Part shown: one piece after another, positions 36,615 to 48,830 of the stretch
Numbering within the stretch: position 1 is the stretch's first letter
Layout of the letters: the number at the start of each line of letters is the position of its first letter
NCBI GenBank assembly: GCA_027579435.1
Contig: JANBPK010001046.1
Coordinates: 1-64,000 of the forward strand
Length of the DNA stretch: 64,000 nucleotides
Direction: 5' to 3'
Source of the DNA: Candolleomyces eurysporus
Lineage: Eukaryota; Basidiomycota; Agaricomycetes; Agaricales; Psathyrellaceae
Translations under genes and position numbers: made by a program
The notes under the pieces: generated by a model
What the model was told of the DNA's origin: nothing
The model's input: the letters and a program-made list of their open reading frames with translations, nothing else
Databases searched by the model: none

Positions 36615-38604
36615 ATGGCCTCCGGATCCCAGCTCGATGCAACCCTACCTGAGACGCCGCCTGAGCGCCTCTCAAACACCGCTCGTTTGTGAGTTTTCTG
36701 GCCCGACGCTCGTGGGTGTTGCTAATCGAGGCAACGAACAACAGGGTTGCCCTTCACAAGCGAATGAAAGGTATGCCTTGTCAGCGCCTTGTGGGCCTTG
36801 AACCACAACTCAATGGTCCCAATACCTAGATGAACTCGACCAAATTGTGGGCGATGAAGTGACAACACAACGTATGTTGAGAGAGCTCCAGGCCGACCTC
36901 TCGCTCTCCAAGCGCGCCTACACAAGTCTCGACAGCGAGCTTTCGGCCCTCCGAGAGCGGAGCAGGAATATGGAGATGGAACGTGACGATTTATTGAACA
37001 AGTTGAAGGTGCGTCGTTAGAGACGTCGTTTCACGAGTTGCCATGTCACGAAACTCCCCACAGGCAAACCGACTGGTTGTCCTGATCGATGGCGATGGGG
37101 CCATTTTTNAATCTTGACCTCATTGCTCAGGGACAAGAAGGCGGCCACAAGGCAGCTTCAATGTTAGCCGAAGGAATAATGCGACACCTACCGAATCGAA
37201 ATAGTCACCAATTGTGGGTTTATGGGTTTCTGAACAAGCGAGGTCTCTCGGACACATTCTCTCGTTTCTCCGAGCAGCAGGCAAGACTGAAGTTGGATGA
37301 TTTCATGATTGGTTTCAACCAGTCTACAGAACGGTTTATTATGGTTGATGTTGGTGGTGCAAAGGAAGCCGCGGATGCAAAGATCAAAGGTGTGTGCATT
37401 ACAGATTGTCATAGGTTTGATTCGACGAAAGTCTGACAACCTCTTAGCGCTTTTCGAGGCCGAAATTCGCCTCCCTCAAACCGAGTGCATAATATTTGCA
37501 GGTAGGCTCGTCAATGAGTGCTTAGCGCTGCTACCTCACTCAGATCCTTCTAGGCTGTCACGACAATGGTTATGTAACAACCCTCCGCTCGCACATTACT
37601 TCGGGGTCGAGGGATAAGTTGATTCTGCTTCAAAGTTATGATGAAGTTGCCTCAGGAATCGGGGCACTAAACCTACCTATCATTTCGATTCCATACCTCT
37701 TCATAAACCAGAAGCTTGCTCCCACAGCCACTCCCCAGGTAGTCCAGAAGGATATACCAACCTTTCCAATGTCTCCCAGGACATTGGCGTCAAACTGGGC
37801 GTCCCTTGAGACGAAAGCGAGTCATAGCCCAATGCCCCCTTTTTTAGAGTTGGACCCAGGTCCTAGCGAGTCTACTGGCAGCTCTTTCAATAACTATACC
37901 CCGGAACATCCTCTTCTGCCGCTTCCCAGCATGAATCGGGAGCTTAATCGTTCCGTCGTAAGTAATCGTTGTTTGTACTACGGACGTTACTAACAGAACT
38001 TGAAGCCTATATGGCATCGTAGGTGCTGTGAATACCTTCGCGTGCCACAGTGCAGCTGATCCTTTTCTCTCGCAGAGAAGCCGAATTTATGCACTTCCCA
38101 TTATCTCGTCCCAGGAGGTTGCAAATTCCCTGCCAGATGCAAATACGCCCATGACTACGTTCTAACCCGAGACGACATGACAATTTTCCGAGCCTACATG
38201 AAGAAATCTGCACCTTGCGAGCATATTTCTCGAGGTTCTCCTTCCTGTTCACTCGTCGTATCATCCTACTGACGCGTTGTATCAGGTGCCAACTGTCCAT
38301 GGGGTGATCGATGTCCGTATGGGCACAAATGCCCTCGTCTCCCGAACTGCCATCTCGTAAAGCAGAATAAATGCAAATTCAAAGGAAGTAAGTGCTTCAT
38401 GTTATTTCCTGTACCGATTTTTACAAGAGGGATATGTGTTGATCCTATTCTACAGAGGGCATGCATGGGCAGGATAAGGCACCGAAGGGTGAGGGCCAAA
38501 ACCATAATTCAAGGGGCTGTGAGTAGTTATGTCGCTTTCTTTCGTCAATGAGGCGTATTCATGATGCATCCATAGCCGGTTCCGGTGGTAAAGCCAAAAC
38601 TTGA
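36615..38604 (+). CDS. NYN/PIN-like domain + CCCH zinc-finger protein, copy D
   Basis: Eleven exons: 36615-36688, 36745-36770, 36830-37008, 37064-37389, 37448-37501, 37554-37957, a 13-nt exon ending just before GTAGGT at about 38022, 38076-38234, 38286-38387, 38456-38518 and 38576-38604, about 475 residues. The N-terminal part is a clear coiled coil (ELDQIVGDEVTTQRMLRELQ, then SLSKRAYTSLDSELSALRER). Acidic motifs LIDGDG, KEAADAKI and GCHDNGY are complete. Fingers: C-x8-C-x5-C-x3-H (CTHYLVPGGC..KYAH), C-x8-C-x5-C-x3-H (NCPWGDRCPYGH) and the C-x7-C-x7-H tail. An N at 37109, after TTTTT, breaks the frame; dropping it restores ATTTTTAATCTTGAC and the same exon phase as the paralogues, so it is read as an artefact. 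Confidence 0.8.
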
Positions 38605-39218
38605 TGAGATTTAGGATGTATTGGTGCGTTAGTTATGGGGTATACCCACATGGTGTTTGATAGGGTGATGTTTTGAATAAACACCCTTGACAGCGAGAAA
38701 GAATGGGCTTCATAAGACGATTAAATGTAATCGTATATAAATACATGATGGATACTGGAGAAGGCGGCACCCACTCCCTCACGATTGTCTGGACAAGCTG
38801 CGGTCTGTATTCTAACCTACGACGGTAAAGGCCCCCAGCTAGTTTCCGAAACATTGTTGGAGTGGTGCATCAACTTGTCGAGACCCAGGGCCATTGTCGC
38901 GCGTTGACCAAGCTAGACATCCTCCGGGGATAGTGGCCTTTGTATATCATTACCGAGAAACTTAGAGATAAGATAAGATAGGATGACGGATGTGCCGAAG
39001 CTCGGCTAAATTTGGAAGTCAGCCATTACCCCAAAATTACCCCTTGCCTTTCCCGTGGCCGAGTGTCTCGAGACGAAAATAGGTTCCACAACTTGACGGT
39101 TAACGACGGCCAGATTCAAGCAGAATAGGCCCTCCCTTACTCTCTATTCGAGCAACGCCAAAGTGCCTCTCAAACACCAAGAAGCAGAAGCCGAGCCCGC
39201 TGGCAGTTCCTGCCAACC
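38605..39218. other. spacer between copies D and E
   Basis: No gene recognised. A GTG-initiated frame at 39163 overlaps the start of copy E but has no ATG. Confidence 0.45.
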
Positions 39219-41047
39219 ATGCCGCCGGACGCTGGCACACGAGTGTGCGTCTACTCTTTCGTCTACTTCCTATTCTCTCGTTGGTAATCATCCTGACCCG
39301 AATGAAATCATTTTGCTCGCAGGCTTGAGATGCACAATAGAATGAGAGGTGCTTTGAAACGTCTCAGTCTGCTGCGACAACTTCCTCACGTCACTCTCAA
39401 GACGAGATTGAACAGATTATTAATAGCGAAGTCAAATCCCAAGAATTGTTGAAAGAGATCAAGAACGACCTCTCGGTATCCAAACGCGCTTATTCGAGTC
39501 TGGAGCATGAATTTTTAAGCCTAAGGGAGTTGAAGGAGGAGTTGGAGAGGCAACGCGATGAATTGTTGAGTCAGGTCAAGGTGCGTCAACCCGGACGTTC
39601 CACGTTCCAAGCCAACGTTCTCTTGACCGTTTCTTCTCAATCCCCACAGCCAAATCGTCTTGTAGTCTTAATAGACGGTGATGGCGCGATTTTCGACCTC
39701 GATCTCATCGCCGAAGGACAAATTGGCGGTCATAAAGCCGCGTCCAAGCTCTCAGACGGCGTCATGCAAAATTTACCTGCCCGTAATAACCTCCAGTTGT
39801 GGGTCTACGTGTTCCTGAACAGAAGAGGCCTCTCGGATACGTTTGTTCGCGTTTCAAGGCTTTCGGCGAAAATTTCACGACAGAAGCTTGACGACTTCAT
39901 CGTCGGGTTCAACCAGGCCGCTGAGCGGTTCATCATGGTCGACGTTGGGAACGCCAAAGAGGCAGCTGACGCCAAAATTAAAGGTGCATTATTCCCGTCT
40001 AGAATCTCTTGCTCATACCACTCTCTCTGACTCCCTTGCAGCAGTGTTAGAAGTTGAGCTTCGTTCACCCCAGACGGACAGTATAATCTTTGGGGGTGCG
40101 TTGATTCACTATCCTCACCTATTCTTTCTCTGAATCCCATTTGTAGGCTGCCACGATAACGGATACGTGACCGCACTTCGTTCGTTTATTACCTCTGGTC
40201 TAAAAAGCAAGATAATCCTCCTCAAAAGTTATGACGACGTAGCTAGCGGTATCAGGGGTCTGGATTTGCCAATGCTCTCTATTCCAGGCCTTTTCCTACC
40301 ACAAAAAATTAGCAACGTGGTTTCGCCACAGATGCCGCCGAGTGAACTGCCCACTCCGCAAATCCCCCCGGTTTCGCTGCCCGCCTCTACAAGTGGCCAG
40401 AATCGACATCACGGAAGATCACAAGTCAGACCCGAAACAAGCACTATTGCACCCATAGCCAACTCAACATTCCCCCGACCGCAAGAGAACCCTACTGGGG
40501 GGNCGAAAGATCGACCATTCACTTGTGAGTCCCTCCTTCCACTCCCTATGACCGAGTTTCGCCGGTGCTCATTCTTTGTACAGCCTTTGTGGCAACGTAC
40601 GTGTTCGCGTGTTCCACACGAGGCAGTGACTTAACGAGTTCTGACTCATAGAAAGACCACCCGCCTGTCACTTATACTACTTTTCACCCGGCGGTTGCAA
40701 GATGGGCATGAATTGCCGATTCGCCCATGACTACGACTTAACAGCTTCAGAAATGGATGACCTTCGTTTGAGCGCTAAGAAAGTGCCGTGCACGCTTTTG
40801 CTCAAAGGTACATTCCCTTTCTCAGTTTAGTTTTGGGGTGGCGTTTACAATGCTTTTCTCTCCAGGCGAAACCTGCACATGGAGCGACAGCTGTATTTGG
40901 GGACACAAGTGTCCTTTCCTTGGTCGGTGCTACTTCGTTAAAACTGGCAAATGCAAGTTCTCAGCCGGTACGTTTCCTTTCGTTCCGTCTGGTCGTCAGG
41001 ATCTGACATTCTCATTGGCCGCAGAGAGCATGCACACTCTTGGTTAA
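39219..41047 (+). CDS. NYN/PIN-like domain + CCCH zinc-finger protein, copy E
   Basis: Ten exons: 39219-39244, 39323-39348, 39402-39580, 39650-39983, 40042-40095, 40147-40524, 40584-40596, 40652-40807, 40866-40967 and 41025-41047, about 429 residues. The start at 39219 is chosen because exon 1 then ends at a GTGCGT donor in the phase used by the other copies. A coiled coil (IEQIINSEVKSQELLKEIK, then LSVSKRAYSSLEHEF) precedes LIDGDG (Asp86, Asp88), KEAADAKI and GCHDNGY. Fingers are C-x9-C-x5-C-x3-H (CHLYYFSPGGC..RFAH), C-x8-C-x5-C-x3-H (TCTWSDSCIWGH) and the C-x7-C-x7-H tail. The N at 40503 after six G is an extra character: without it, exon 6 ends in phase 0 as in all paralogues. Confidence 0.8.
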
Positions 41048-41229
41048 TGCAATTAGCAAACGTTATGGCCTGGCAGTATGCCTACACCGACGCAATCTTT
41101 AGTTTTTGAAGTATACGAGTGGCTGACGAGGTTTATTAATATCAGGCAGTTTGGTTTGATTAAATATAACAGGATGTTTACGTACATTTTGTGCAATACG
41201 ACGAACGGCCCTGTGCTGAAATCTTGAGA

Positions 41230-42850
41230 TTCAGTCCCATTGCTCGCCTAAACTCTATCGTGACGGCCACGATNGGGNGTAGTNNTGAAGGAAGAGGAAT
41301 CCAGGTTTCCTTATACGTGTGCCAAGGCAGAGTCGGTAAGCTGAAGTTAACTCTGATTTAGAGGTCCAAACGATATGTTTGTATAGTGTAAAAAGGGAGG
41401 GAAGGGGGCGGTTTACTTCGGAAGGGGGAAAGGGAAGCCTCATAAGAGTTTATCTTCAGACGAACCAGAGATGACATCAATCTCAATGGTGTTCGTTACT
41501 GTGACGAGTGTACCCAAGGCCAAGGACGGGGTGATGAGTAATTACCGGGTCCATAAAACAAACTGATTCGTTCTTGGGTGTAGGGAGCTCGAATTCTGGA
41601 CGAATGGGATGGTGAATAAATTGGTACGAACGGATGTTGGCAAAATACCTGATGTTTTGATGTTTTACATATAGCACGACGGTTGAATATTTGAATACAC
41701 GTTTGAACAGTCATTGGTAGTCCGAGCGCCTACTAGATACATAGCAGTATAATCGACCGAAGAGGAAAGTCAAATTATCAGTACACGGTTCAGACCTTCT
41801 GTCGCATAGGCCAAGATACAAGGTTGAACAGAGCACTTATGCAGGCTCGGATTTAAGTTACACTTGATGGTGATAGGACCGATAGCTTTGAACACCACTC
41901 TAGGTCGGTCATTAGGGAAGTTCCACGATCGAGTCTCCGACTGTAAAGGTGAAAGGGCCGCAGAACTTCATTCAGGCGTAGCTTGGGTTGTTGGACGGAC
42001 AAGAGGGCTCATAACCACAGTTTTATAGTTGAGAGGGAGGGGTAAACGGGTCGATACACACGTGGGTCCGAACACCCGATTTCCACGTTCACATGTGCCA
42101 AGTTAAAGAGAACCCGATAGCAATTTACATCCTCAGTCGACGCAATGTTGCTCCCCTAGCAGTTGGAGTGACGGACTTGGTCACAACAGCGAGCTCGGAC
42201 TTGTACAGAGTCATGGCGTGGGCGCCGGGCTCCATGTAAGAACTCCCAAAATCACTGCTAACCGACACTCCCTTGATTATTGATATCCCTATATAGCGGA
42301 TCACCAGAAGCACTCTCATATCCCGTCCCAGGATGATACCAACACCATTCTCAGTTATTCCACGGGCCTAGTCCACGAATTGAGATTAAAAATGTCTTTG
42401 CCTTGGATGAAGCTGCCGCAGTTGACGACTGAAGCGGGTGATGCGATGTTCGGCGACGGAGGTTGCGGTTATGCTTTCGTCAAGAATTGTAAGTTGGGAT
42501 CTTTATGATTACAGGGCGGCTCTATTTACTGGATCTCCATATGAATTGCGGGGTAGTTGTATCGGGCGACATAGTAGCTAGAAGGAATTAAGCGGAAATC
42601 AGGCCAGGGGTGCGACGGATGCATGCGTCCTGTTTCAAGATTCCAGCTTCGCATGTAATTTGATTTAGTCGTTATTTTTTCCTGTACGAGTCGCACTGCA
42701 AGATGCAAGAGCTGATATTATTCTTCTTGCTGCCTGGATCTTGGACCGAAAAAGGTTAAGTCAGAATATGCACTGTGTCGAAGCATCGGCAAAGTAGGAA
42801 ACCTCGATCGCATTGAACTTCATGAACGTAGCAGAAAGTTGGTGTCCTTC
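41230..42850 (-). pseudogene. rhamnogalacturonan lyase (PL4) relic 1
   Basis: Aligns in order with the intact lyase at 57925-60568. Examples are the [10 protein letters not shown] region at about 41475-41520, the VFKAIGPL(T/S)I segment at about 41870-41900, the D..VE.S..F.VG block at 41930-41960, the TLYKSELAVVTKSVT region at 42165-42215 and the YVARYN.PAIHM segment near 42545. Many internal exons are missing, frames are broken, and several N (41274, 41278, 41284-41285) lie at its end. It breaks off inside the equivalent of lyase exon 1 and joins unrelated sequence, so signal peptide and promoter are lacking. Confidence 0.8.
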
Positions 42851-44393
42851 CGTTACCAACGATTGCTCGTATTGACCCTCTGACTCTCCCAGTTGTCCAG
42901 TACACATCGAGGTGACGAATACTAGTATCCTCTAGTATCTCTCGAGTTCCTTCCCCGACCCACCTGGGACAACCTTCCAGAGCATGGTTCGCAACGGACC
43001 GTCCGGTGGGATAATTGTAAAGGTACCCACAAACAAGGCTTCGGAGACTTCCGTCCTGCTCGCTCAACTCAGATACCAGATCGCAGAAACCTCGGCTACA
43101 CCCTTCAATTCGTGTTGCCTTTCAACACAGTTGCGAGCGCTGGTGCGTTTCAAACATTGTCCGGTAGTGCGACAGCAAGCAATTCGCCCAGCAATCCGAT
43201 TCGACCATGACGCATGTGCACGAAGTGACACCTATTCTCTCATTTCACTTCTGACGTCATCGTACCTTCTCTGCATGTTTGGGTACGAGCTGAACGTCGC
43301 TTGTTCGGACATTCCGGACTCAGAGCGAACATCATCGCGCGAAAGCTCAACGACATAAGCCATTTCTCGTCAGAAAATGGGCTGTGAGACCCATATTGAT
43401 ACCGCAGCACGCTGTTTTCATTTGCTTCTCAAGCGATAGACATCGGTGCGTACCATTGAATCAGTTCCCCCGTACGTACGTCTCGTCACGGACACCGAGG
43501 AAGTACATGAATAAGATTCCTCTACAGATCTAATCTCTCTGATGAATTGATGGAGTCAATGATTGGCTGGAGGAGGCTTCAAATCTGAACTTCGACTTTG
43601 AACCAGAGCCTAGTCCAACTTTTCGAGCCAACGGATCCCCGGTGGACCTCACATGGTGCTTTCAGTAGCAGAATCCTTTGACCTTCATTTCACAGCATTC
43701 TATTGACGTCTTCCTCGTCAAAAATAATTAACTCGCCATCTCCTATTGGATCGGGAGAACCCACTCGCAGGTCCGACCCTCTCACCAGGTGAGGGCAGAA
43801 AGAGTCCCTAATTGTCGTACCTTACGTTCCTGCTATCAACTCTAGTGGTAAATGTCCAAACATCACCGCCCAATCGCCTCTTTCAAAGTGCTTGCAATCC
43901 ACCAGACAAGTCCGTCGAGGTCAGCAATTCAATTGGGCGGGAGCTCACTCCCATGTAACGTCCCTCCATTTACATGCGTTTTGTCCATCACGAAGGTGCT
44001 GGAGAACACGCATCGCGTCTTGTACGGCCTGTGCTTTGTTCACCCGCATGAACACGGACGAAGAAGACCAATGACCTAGGCTTGATTACTCTCGCGACAC
44101 CCCGTGGAGGGACTCTTCGAAAAATTTATCGCAACTCCTTTTTACGAGTTCTCCGTCAACGTCCATTACCGTTTCCTCCCAGAAATGGACTGTGGCTGCC
44201 TGCGGATTCGCTATTTTGGTTCTCATCTCCATCTACCCACTTTCGTCGAATTGAATAGGGAGCTTGTAACCCCGCCTACTTGGACTACACTATATATACT
44301 CGATGCGTTCTGACCTTTGAAGTACCATCATCGGCATTTCTCTCCTCTTCTTTGGTCCTCTCTCTGAACACATCAACACCAGTTCAACTTAGT
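42850..44393. repeat. upstream block U1 of the P450-lyase duplication
   Basis: This 1.5-kb block recurs as two separated parts, 48650-48830 and 53160-54581. The shared stretch cgcgcgaaagctcaacgaca is at 43336 here and at about 53550 there. Frames of 60-125 codons inside it are not conserved as proteins in both copies, so I take it as a non-coding or decayed region plus the promoter of the P450. Confidence 0.75.
44291..44297 (+). promoter_or_regulatory. TATA-like element of P450 2
   Basis: TATATAT about 100 bases before the ATG at 44394. The paralogue at 54582 has TATAAAT at the homologous place. Confidence 0.4.
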
Positions 44394-46945
44394 ATGGTCA
44401 CATCGATCTCGCAGATCGTGTTGGTCACTGCCGGGACCTGGGTTTTTTGGCGCACCTTGCGACGTGTCTTCACCAAGAACCCACTGGACAACATTCCTGG
44501 ACCATCTAGCAAGTCTTTCCTCGCAGGTATGTCCCGTCATCTCTCCGCCACTCCCGGTCTCTTGTTAATTCAGAGCTAGGACATTTCGAACATCTTTGGA
44601 GCCCTACCGGCTGGGAGTTCCATAGGACCATCTCAGAGAAATGTGAGGATTGATGAGACCTTCACTCTCACTTGCCTTGATAACGAATGTTTCATGTACC
44701 AGATGGTGGTGTTATAAAACTTGATGGTGCCCTTGGGGTATGGCTTTCGTTTTATCTTTCGTTGCGAAGTTGATATTGACCATCTCATCAGGCAAAGACG
44801 CTCTACGTCCATGACCCTAAGGCTCTTCATCATATTTTGGTCAAAGTACGTTCTGATCGCATTATCGTTCGTTGACATTTAGAAGCTAATCACTATTCTT
44901 AGGATCTCTACACTTTCGAAGAAGATGAAGGTTTCACTGTGTACGTCTCTATCGCATTATCGGAAGGACGATCTTTCCGGTTGACTGTTTACGCAGTGGC
45001 GCCGACCTCTCCTTTGGCAAGGGTCTCTTCGCTACCACTGGTGACCAACACCGTAAACAGAGGAAAATGTTGAACCCCGTCTTCTCCATTGCCCACATGC
45101 GTGAGATGGGTGGGTTACCTCCATTTGTAAGCTGGCATATCCCCAGTGAACCTTCTTTTTTGTAGTTCCCATCTTCTACGACGTCGCCGAGAAGGTAAGA
45201 ATCCGGATTGTCTAAAGATATTCATCTCAGTGGCCTGACCTGGAACAGTTGCAAGACACCTTCCTGAAGAAAGTTTCCCAAGGACCTCAAGAAGTGAGTA
45301 AGATGTTAGTGAGTCTTTGTAGATATTCCTAACTTCACGTCGACAACTCAGATCGATGTGATCCACTGGATGGCGAGGACCGCTTTGGAGCTCATCGGCC
45401 AAAGTGGGCTGGGATACACGTTCGACCCATTGACCGAAAACGCTCCTGAACATCCGTATGTCACAGCTGCGAAGAAGTACGTGTACGTCCCTATCCAACA
45501 CTCCTAATCTTTCTGCGCCTCAACGGAACCAATGGCTATCGTACAGTCCCATTTCCACCACCGGCACCATGATGACATCTCGTTTCTACCTCCTCCCCAT
45601 GCTCAACAAGATCGGGACTCCAACCTTCCGTAAATGGCTCGTGGATATCGTTCCTTGGAAGAACCTTCACGATATTCGCGATATCATCAACACGATGAAC
45701 GAGACTGCTGTTGATATCATTGAGTCCAAGAAGAGGGCTATCAAAGCTGGAGACGATTCAATTGCTCAGCGGGTTGGACGCGGAAAAGATGTTATTACTA
45801 CACTCAGTACGTGCTATTTCGGCCCATTGGCCTGTTAGAGGAAAAGGTCAGGGATGCTGATAACTTGTTGCTTTTAGTTAAGGCAAATATGGAAGCGAAT
45901 GAGGCGGAAAGGCTTCCGGATGAAGAGCTTATTGGGCAAGTCTCGTACGTTATCGCTCATTCAAATGTCGTTCCTTAGTCTTACTCTGACCGTACTACCT
46001 AGAACTCTCACTTTTGCAGCAACCGACTCCACCTCGACTGCTCTCTCCCGCATTATGCACGTCCTTTCCGAACATCAAGATGTACAAGATAAGTTACGAG
46101 CGGAGATTAGGCAAGCGCATGAAGAGCATGGACCACGCTTACCTTACGACGTGCTTGTCGCACTTCCATTGCTGGATGCCGTCTGCAGGGAGACGCTTCG
46201 TTTGTACGTTCATTCCTCTCCTCGAGTTTCCACTATATCCTGGCACTTGTATTGACCACGGCCGCCAGGTACCCACCTGTGCCTACACTTCTTCGAGAGT
46301 GAGTCCAGTCCAGTCTCATGGCTGACTGGTGAGACTGAATCTAGAATACTTATAACAGAACACGCTCAGACGCTGTCCTCCCATTCTCGAAACCCATTAT
46401 CGGGAACGATGGGAAAGAGATGACGGAGGTGCTCGTCCCCAAAGGCACGAAAGTCTTCCTGTCAATCTTAGGCTCGAATAGCAATCCAGATATCTGGGGA
46501 CCTGATGCATATGAGTGGAAACCTGAGAAGTGGTTGGAGGGACTGCCGGAAAGCGTGATTGGGTCGAAGATTCCTGGGATTTATTCGCATCTGTTCGTAT
46601 TTTCTCTCTTTTTCTTTNCTTCGAAGGCTTTTGGAAGGCATTTTTGCTGATCTGTATACAGGATGACCTTCCTCGGAGGCGGACGTGCGTGCATCGGATT
46701 CAAGTTTTCGCAGTTGGAAATAAGTAAGTGTTTTCTTCCACTATTGCATCTTGAAACCGATTCACTGACGTGGGTTCGAACTTGCACATTGCACAGAGGT
46801 TGTCACGTGCCTCCTCCTAGACAAGTTCCGATTCGACCCCCCAAAGGATAAAGAGATTTATTGGCAGATGGCTGCAATGACCTCCCCGACTGTCAATGGG
46901 AACCCGAAGCAACAGCTGCCGTTGGTCGTTAGTTTGGCCAATTGA
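44394..46945 (+). CDS. cytochrome P450 monooxygenase 2
   Basis: Sixteen exons: 44394-44526, 44574-44642, 44703-44737, 44792-44845, 44903-44940, 44997-45109, 45166-45194, 45249-45293, 45352-45482, 45547-45806, 45878-45944, 46003-46203, 46269-46298, 46359-46592, 46662-46723 and 46797-46945, all in phase, about 549 residues. The N-terminal anchor is ISQIVLVTAGTWVFW, the hinge NIPGPSSKSFLAG. Helix C has GDQHRKQRKMLNPVFS, the I-helix FAATDSTSTALSR, ExxR is ETLR, the PERF-equivalent is WKPEKWL and the heme loop FLGGGRACIG with Cys490. All P450 hallmarks are intact. Substrate unknown. The N at 46618 is intronic. It is a close duplicate of P450 3. Confidence 0.9.
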
Positions 46946-47689
46946 ACTTGTCAATGAAATAGAATTTGTTTTATTTCTCCTCTGTGTACCTCGCTATATC
47001 CTCTATCCTCCATCCTCTAGTCCTCTAGTATCTTAAAGATAGGTCCTCGAGCAATTTACTTCCGTTTATTTCTTGACGACTTTCTCTTTGACCAGTTCTT
47101 TCCACATTTTCCCTCTCTGCATTCTCTAAAGAAAGAGTGCTTACATTGACCTCTGTATGCATTCGTTGTTGTGCACAGAATGTCCCCTACAAGTCCCCTG
47201 ATATCTCACTTCTGAGAAGAAAGAGACTAGAGCGACACCATGGATTGACCCCATCTTTCCGGAGACGGACGATGTAGAGGTGTTACCAGCTGGGGCAGCG
47301 AAGCCATCTAGGGTGCTAAGGCATACAACGCAACCCAATGGGTACGACCAACATTATTTTTTATAGATGAGGTCCTAATTGCAATGGGCAGCAATGGCCT
47401 AACGTCCCGCTCTATGATTGCAGTCTAAATCCCATGCGAAGATATGACCCTCAAGAACGCTCAAGTAGACCAGACAACGTCCTCTGCACACCGGAGGGCT
47501 TGAATTTGGCAGAATACCCTAGACTGTCCCGTATTTTCAGACTCAATATTGTAGCGAGCTAGCGTCCATCGGAGAGACCCATATCCCTGGATCCCGGTGC
47601 TGAAGCAAAGAAAGGCAGGTTTTGCGTAACTTAAACTTCCCTTGTGATTGCGTTTTCTCTCTCTTTCAAGTAGCAAGTAGTATCGTAAG
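46946..47689. other. 3' flank of P450 2; no gene
   Basis: No supported coding region. It differs from the shorter 3' flank of P450 3 (57151-57384) by extra sequence. Confidence 0.45.
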
Positions 47690-48240
47690 TTACATAGCTC
47701 AGTATCAAATCAATCCCTAACCAGAAGAGAGTAAGACGTAAAACCCTTGAAAGGTGACCCAGCCACCTAAAAGCCTAAAACAAAAACGACACGGCGATCT
47801 TCCAAATTCATCGAGGGATCAGCTATACCCCGGCGGGACGACGATCAACGTCAACGGTAAGTATGTAAGTGTCCTTACATGCTAGCAATCCCTGAACGGC
47901 CGCAGGGCATCCTACATCTAGAACAATCTAAGCGCGTCGAAGATAAAGTTGGGGGACCTTTCATCCACGAAACAAGACGGTTGTTAACCGGCGGGTGGGT
48001 GGATTGTTGGCGTCCGTTGATCAGCAATCATCATCATCGACAAACTGGGTTGAAAAAGGGGGTAGGAGAGGACGTCAAATCTTGCTCCGGTTGGAGGAAA
48101 AGCCTGAAGTCGGGTTTCCTTATATGTATGTCAAGGCGGTATAGGAAAGCCCAGGTTACCCTTAACTCGGAGGTCGAACCGATTGATTGTGGTGGGGGGA
48201 GCAAAAAAGGGAGCAAATTAGGTGGGAACGGAAGAAGAAG
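47690..48240. repeat. spacer copy 1 between P450 and lyase
   Basis: Nearly the same as 57385-57920; for example agtatcaaatcaatccctaa occurs at 47701 and at 57391, and ccaaattcatcgagggatca at 47803 and about 57501. Comparison of cctaaaacaaaaacgac here with the same place at 57473 shows that the N at 57480 is an added character. Confidence 0.85.
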
Positions 48241-48660
48241 ACTCACAGGAACCTATCCCCAGACGACCCGGAAATAGTAACATTAATTTCGATTGTGCCC
48301 GTACCCGCGACCAGGGTACCCGAAGCTATTCCGCTCAAGGGTGCGCGCAGTAGTTAGTATTGCCAACTCAACAGTATTTCGGGAGAATGAGAAGAGAAAG
48401 GATGCTCACGGATGTTCTGCTTATCAAGCGGAGACTCGCCCCTGGGGTGCGACAGATACATGCATACTGTGTCAAGCTTTCCGTTTCGCATGCGATTTAG
48501 TGGAGGCTGTTGTTTCCTACGAGTCGCGCTGCAGTTTGCACTGATGCCAGAGTTGATATTACTCTTCTTGCTGCGTGGATCTTGAGCCTAGAGCGGGTGA
48601 GATAGAATATGCCCTGTAGGAAACCTCGATGCCACTGAACTTCATGGAAGTATCGGAAAG
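48240..48660 (-). pseudogene. rhamnogalacturonan lyase (PL4) relic 2
   Basis: Only the two ends of the gene remain. 48245-48345 matches the 3' exons of the intact lyase (region of [16 protein letters not shown]), then after about 48420 the sequence matches exon 2 and exon 1 ([25 protein letters not shown], and the SMKFNG coding region at about 48640). The whole catalytic middle is gone. It breaks at the same place in exon 1 as relic 1. Confidence 0.8.
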
Positions 48661-48830
48661 TTAGTGCCCTTCCGTTACCAGTGATTGCTCGTGTTGACCC
48701 TCATACTCTCCCGGCTGTCCGCTACATATCGAGGTGACGAATGCCAGTATCTCTCGAGTTCCTTTCCCAACCGACCTGGGACAACCTTCGAGAGCGTGGT
48801 TCGCAAGGGAGCGTCCGATGAGATCGTTAT
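48650..48830. repeat. upstream block U2, left part
   Basis: Matches 42830-43010 (for example agttccttcccc/tttcccaacc(g/c)acctgggacaacctt). The match ends near 48830 and resumes at about 53160. Confidence 0.75.

Noticed and set aside
37089..37120. Frameshift in copy D at the N (37109)
   Set aside because: Removing the N restores LIDGDGAIFNLDLIAQG and the paralogues' exon phase, so it is treated as a sequence artefact, not a pseudogene mark.
39163..39345. GTG-initiated frame before copy E as an alternative first exon
   Set aside because: It has no ATG, and using it needs a weak GTGTGC donor, whereas ATG 39219 with the GTGCGT donor gives the phase shared by all paralogues.
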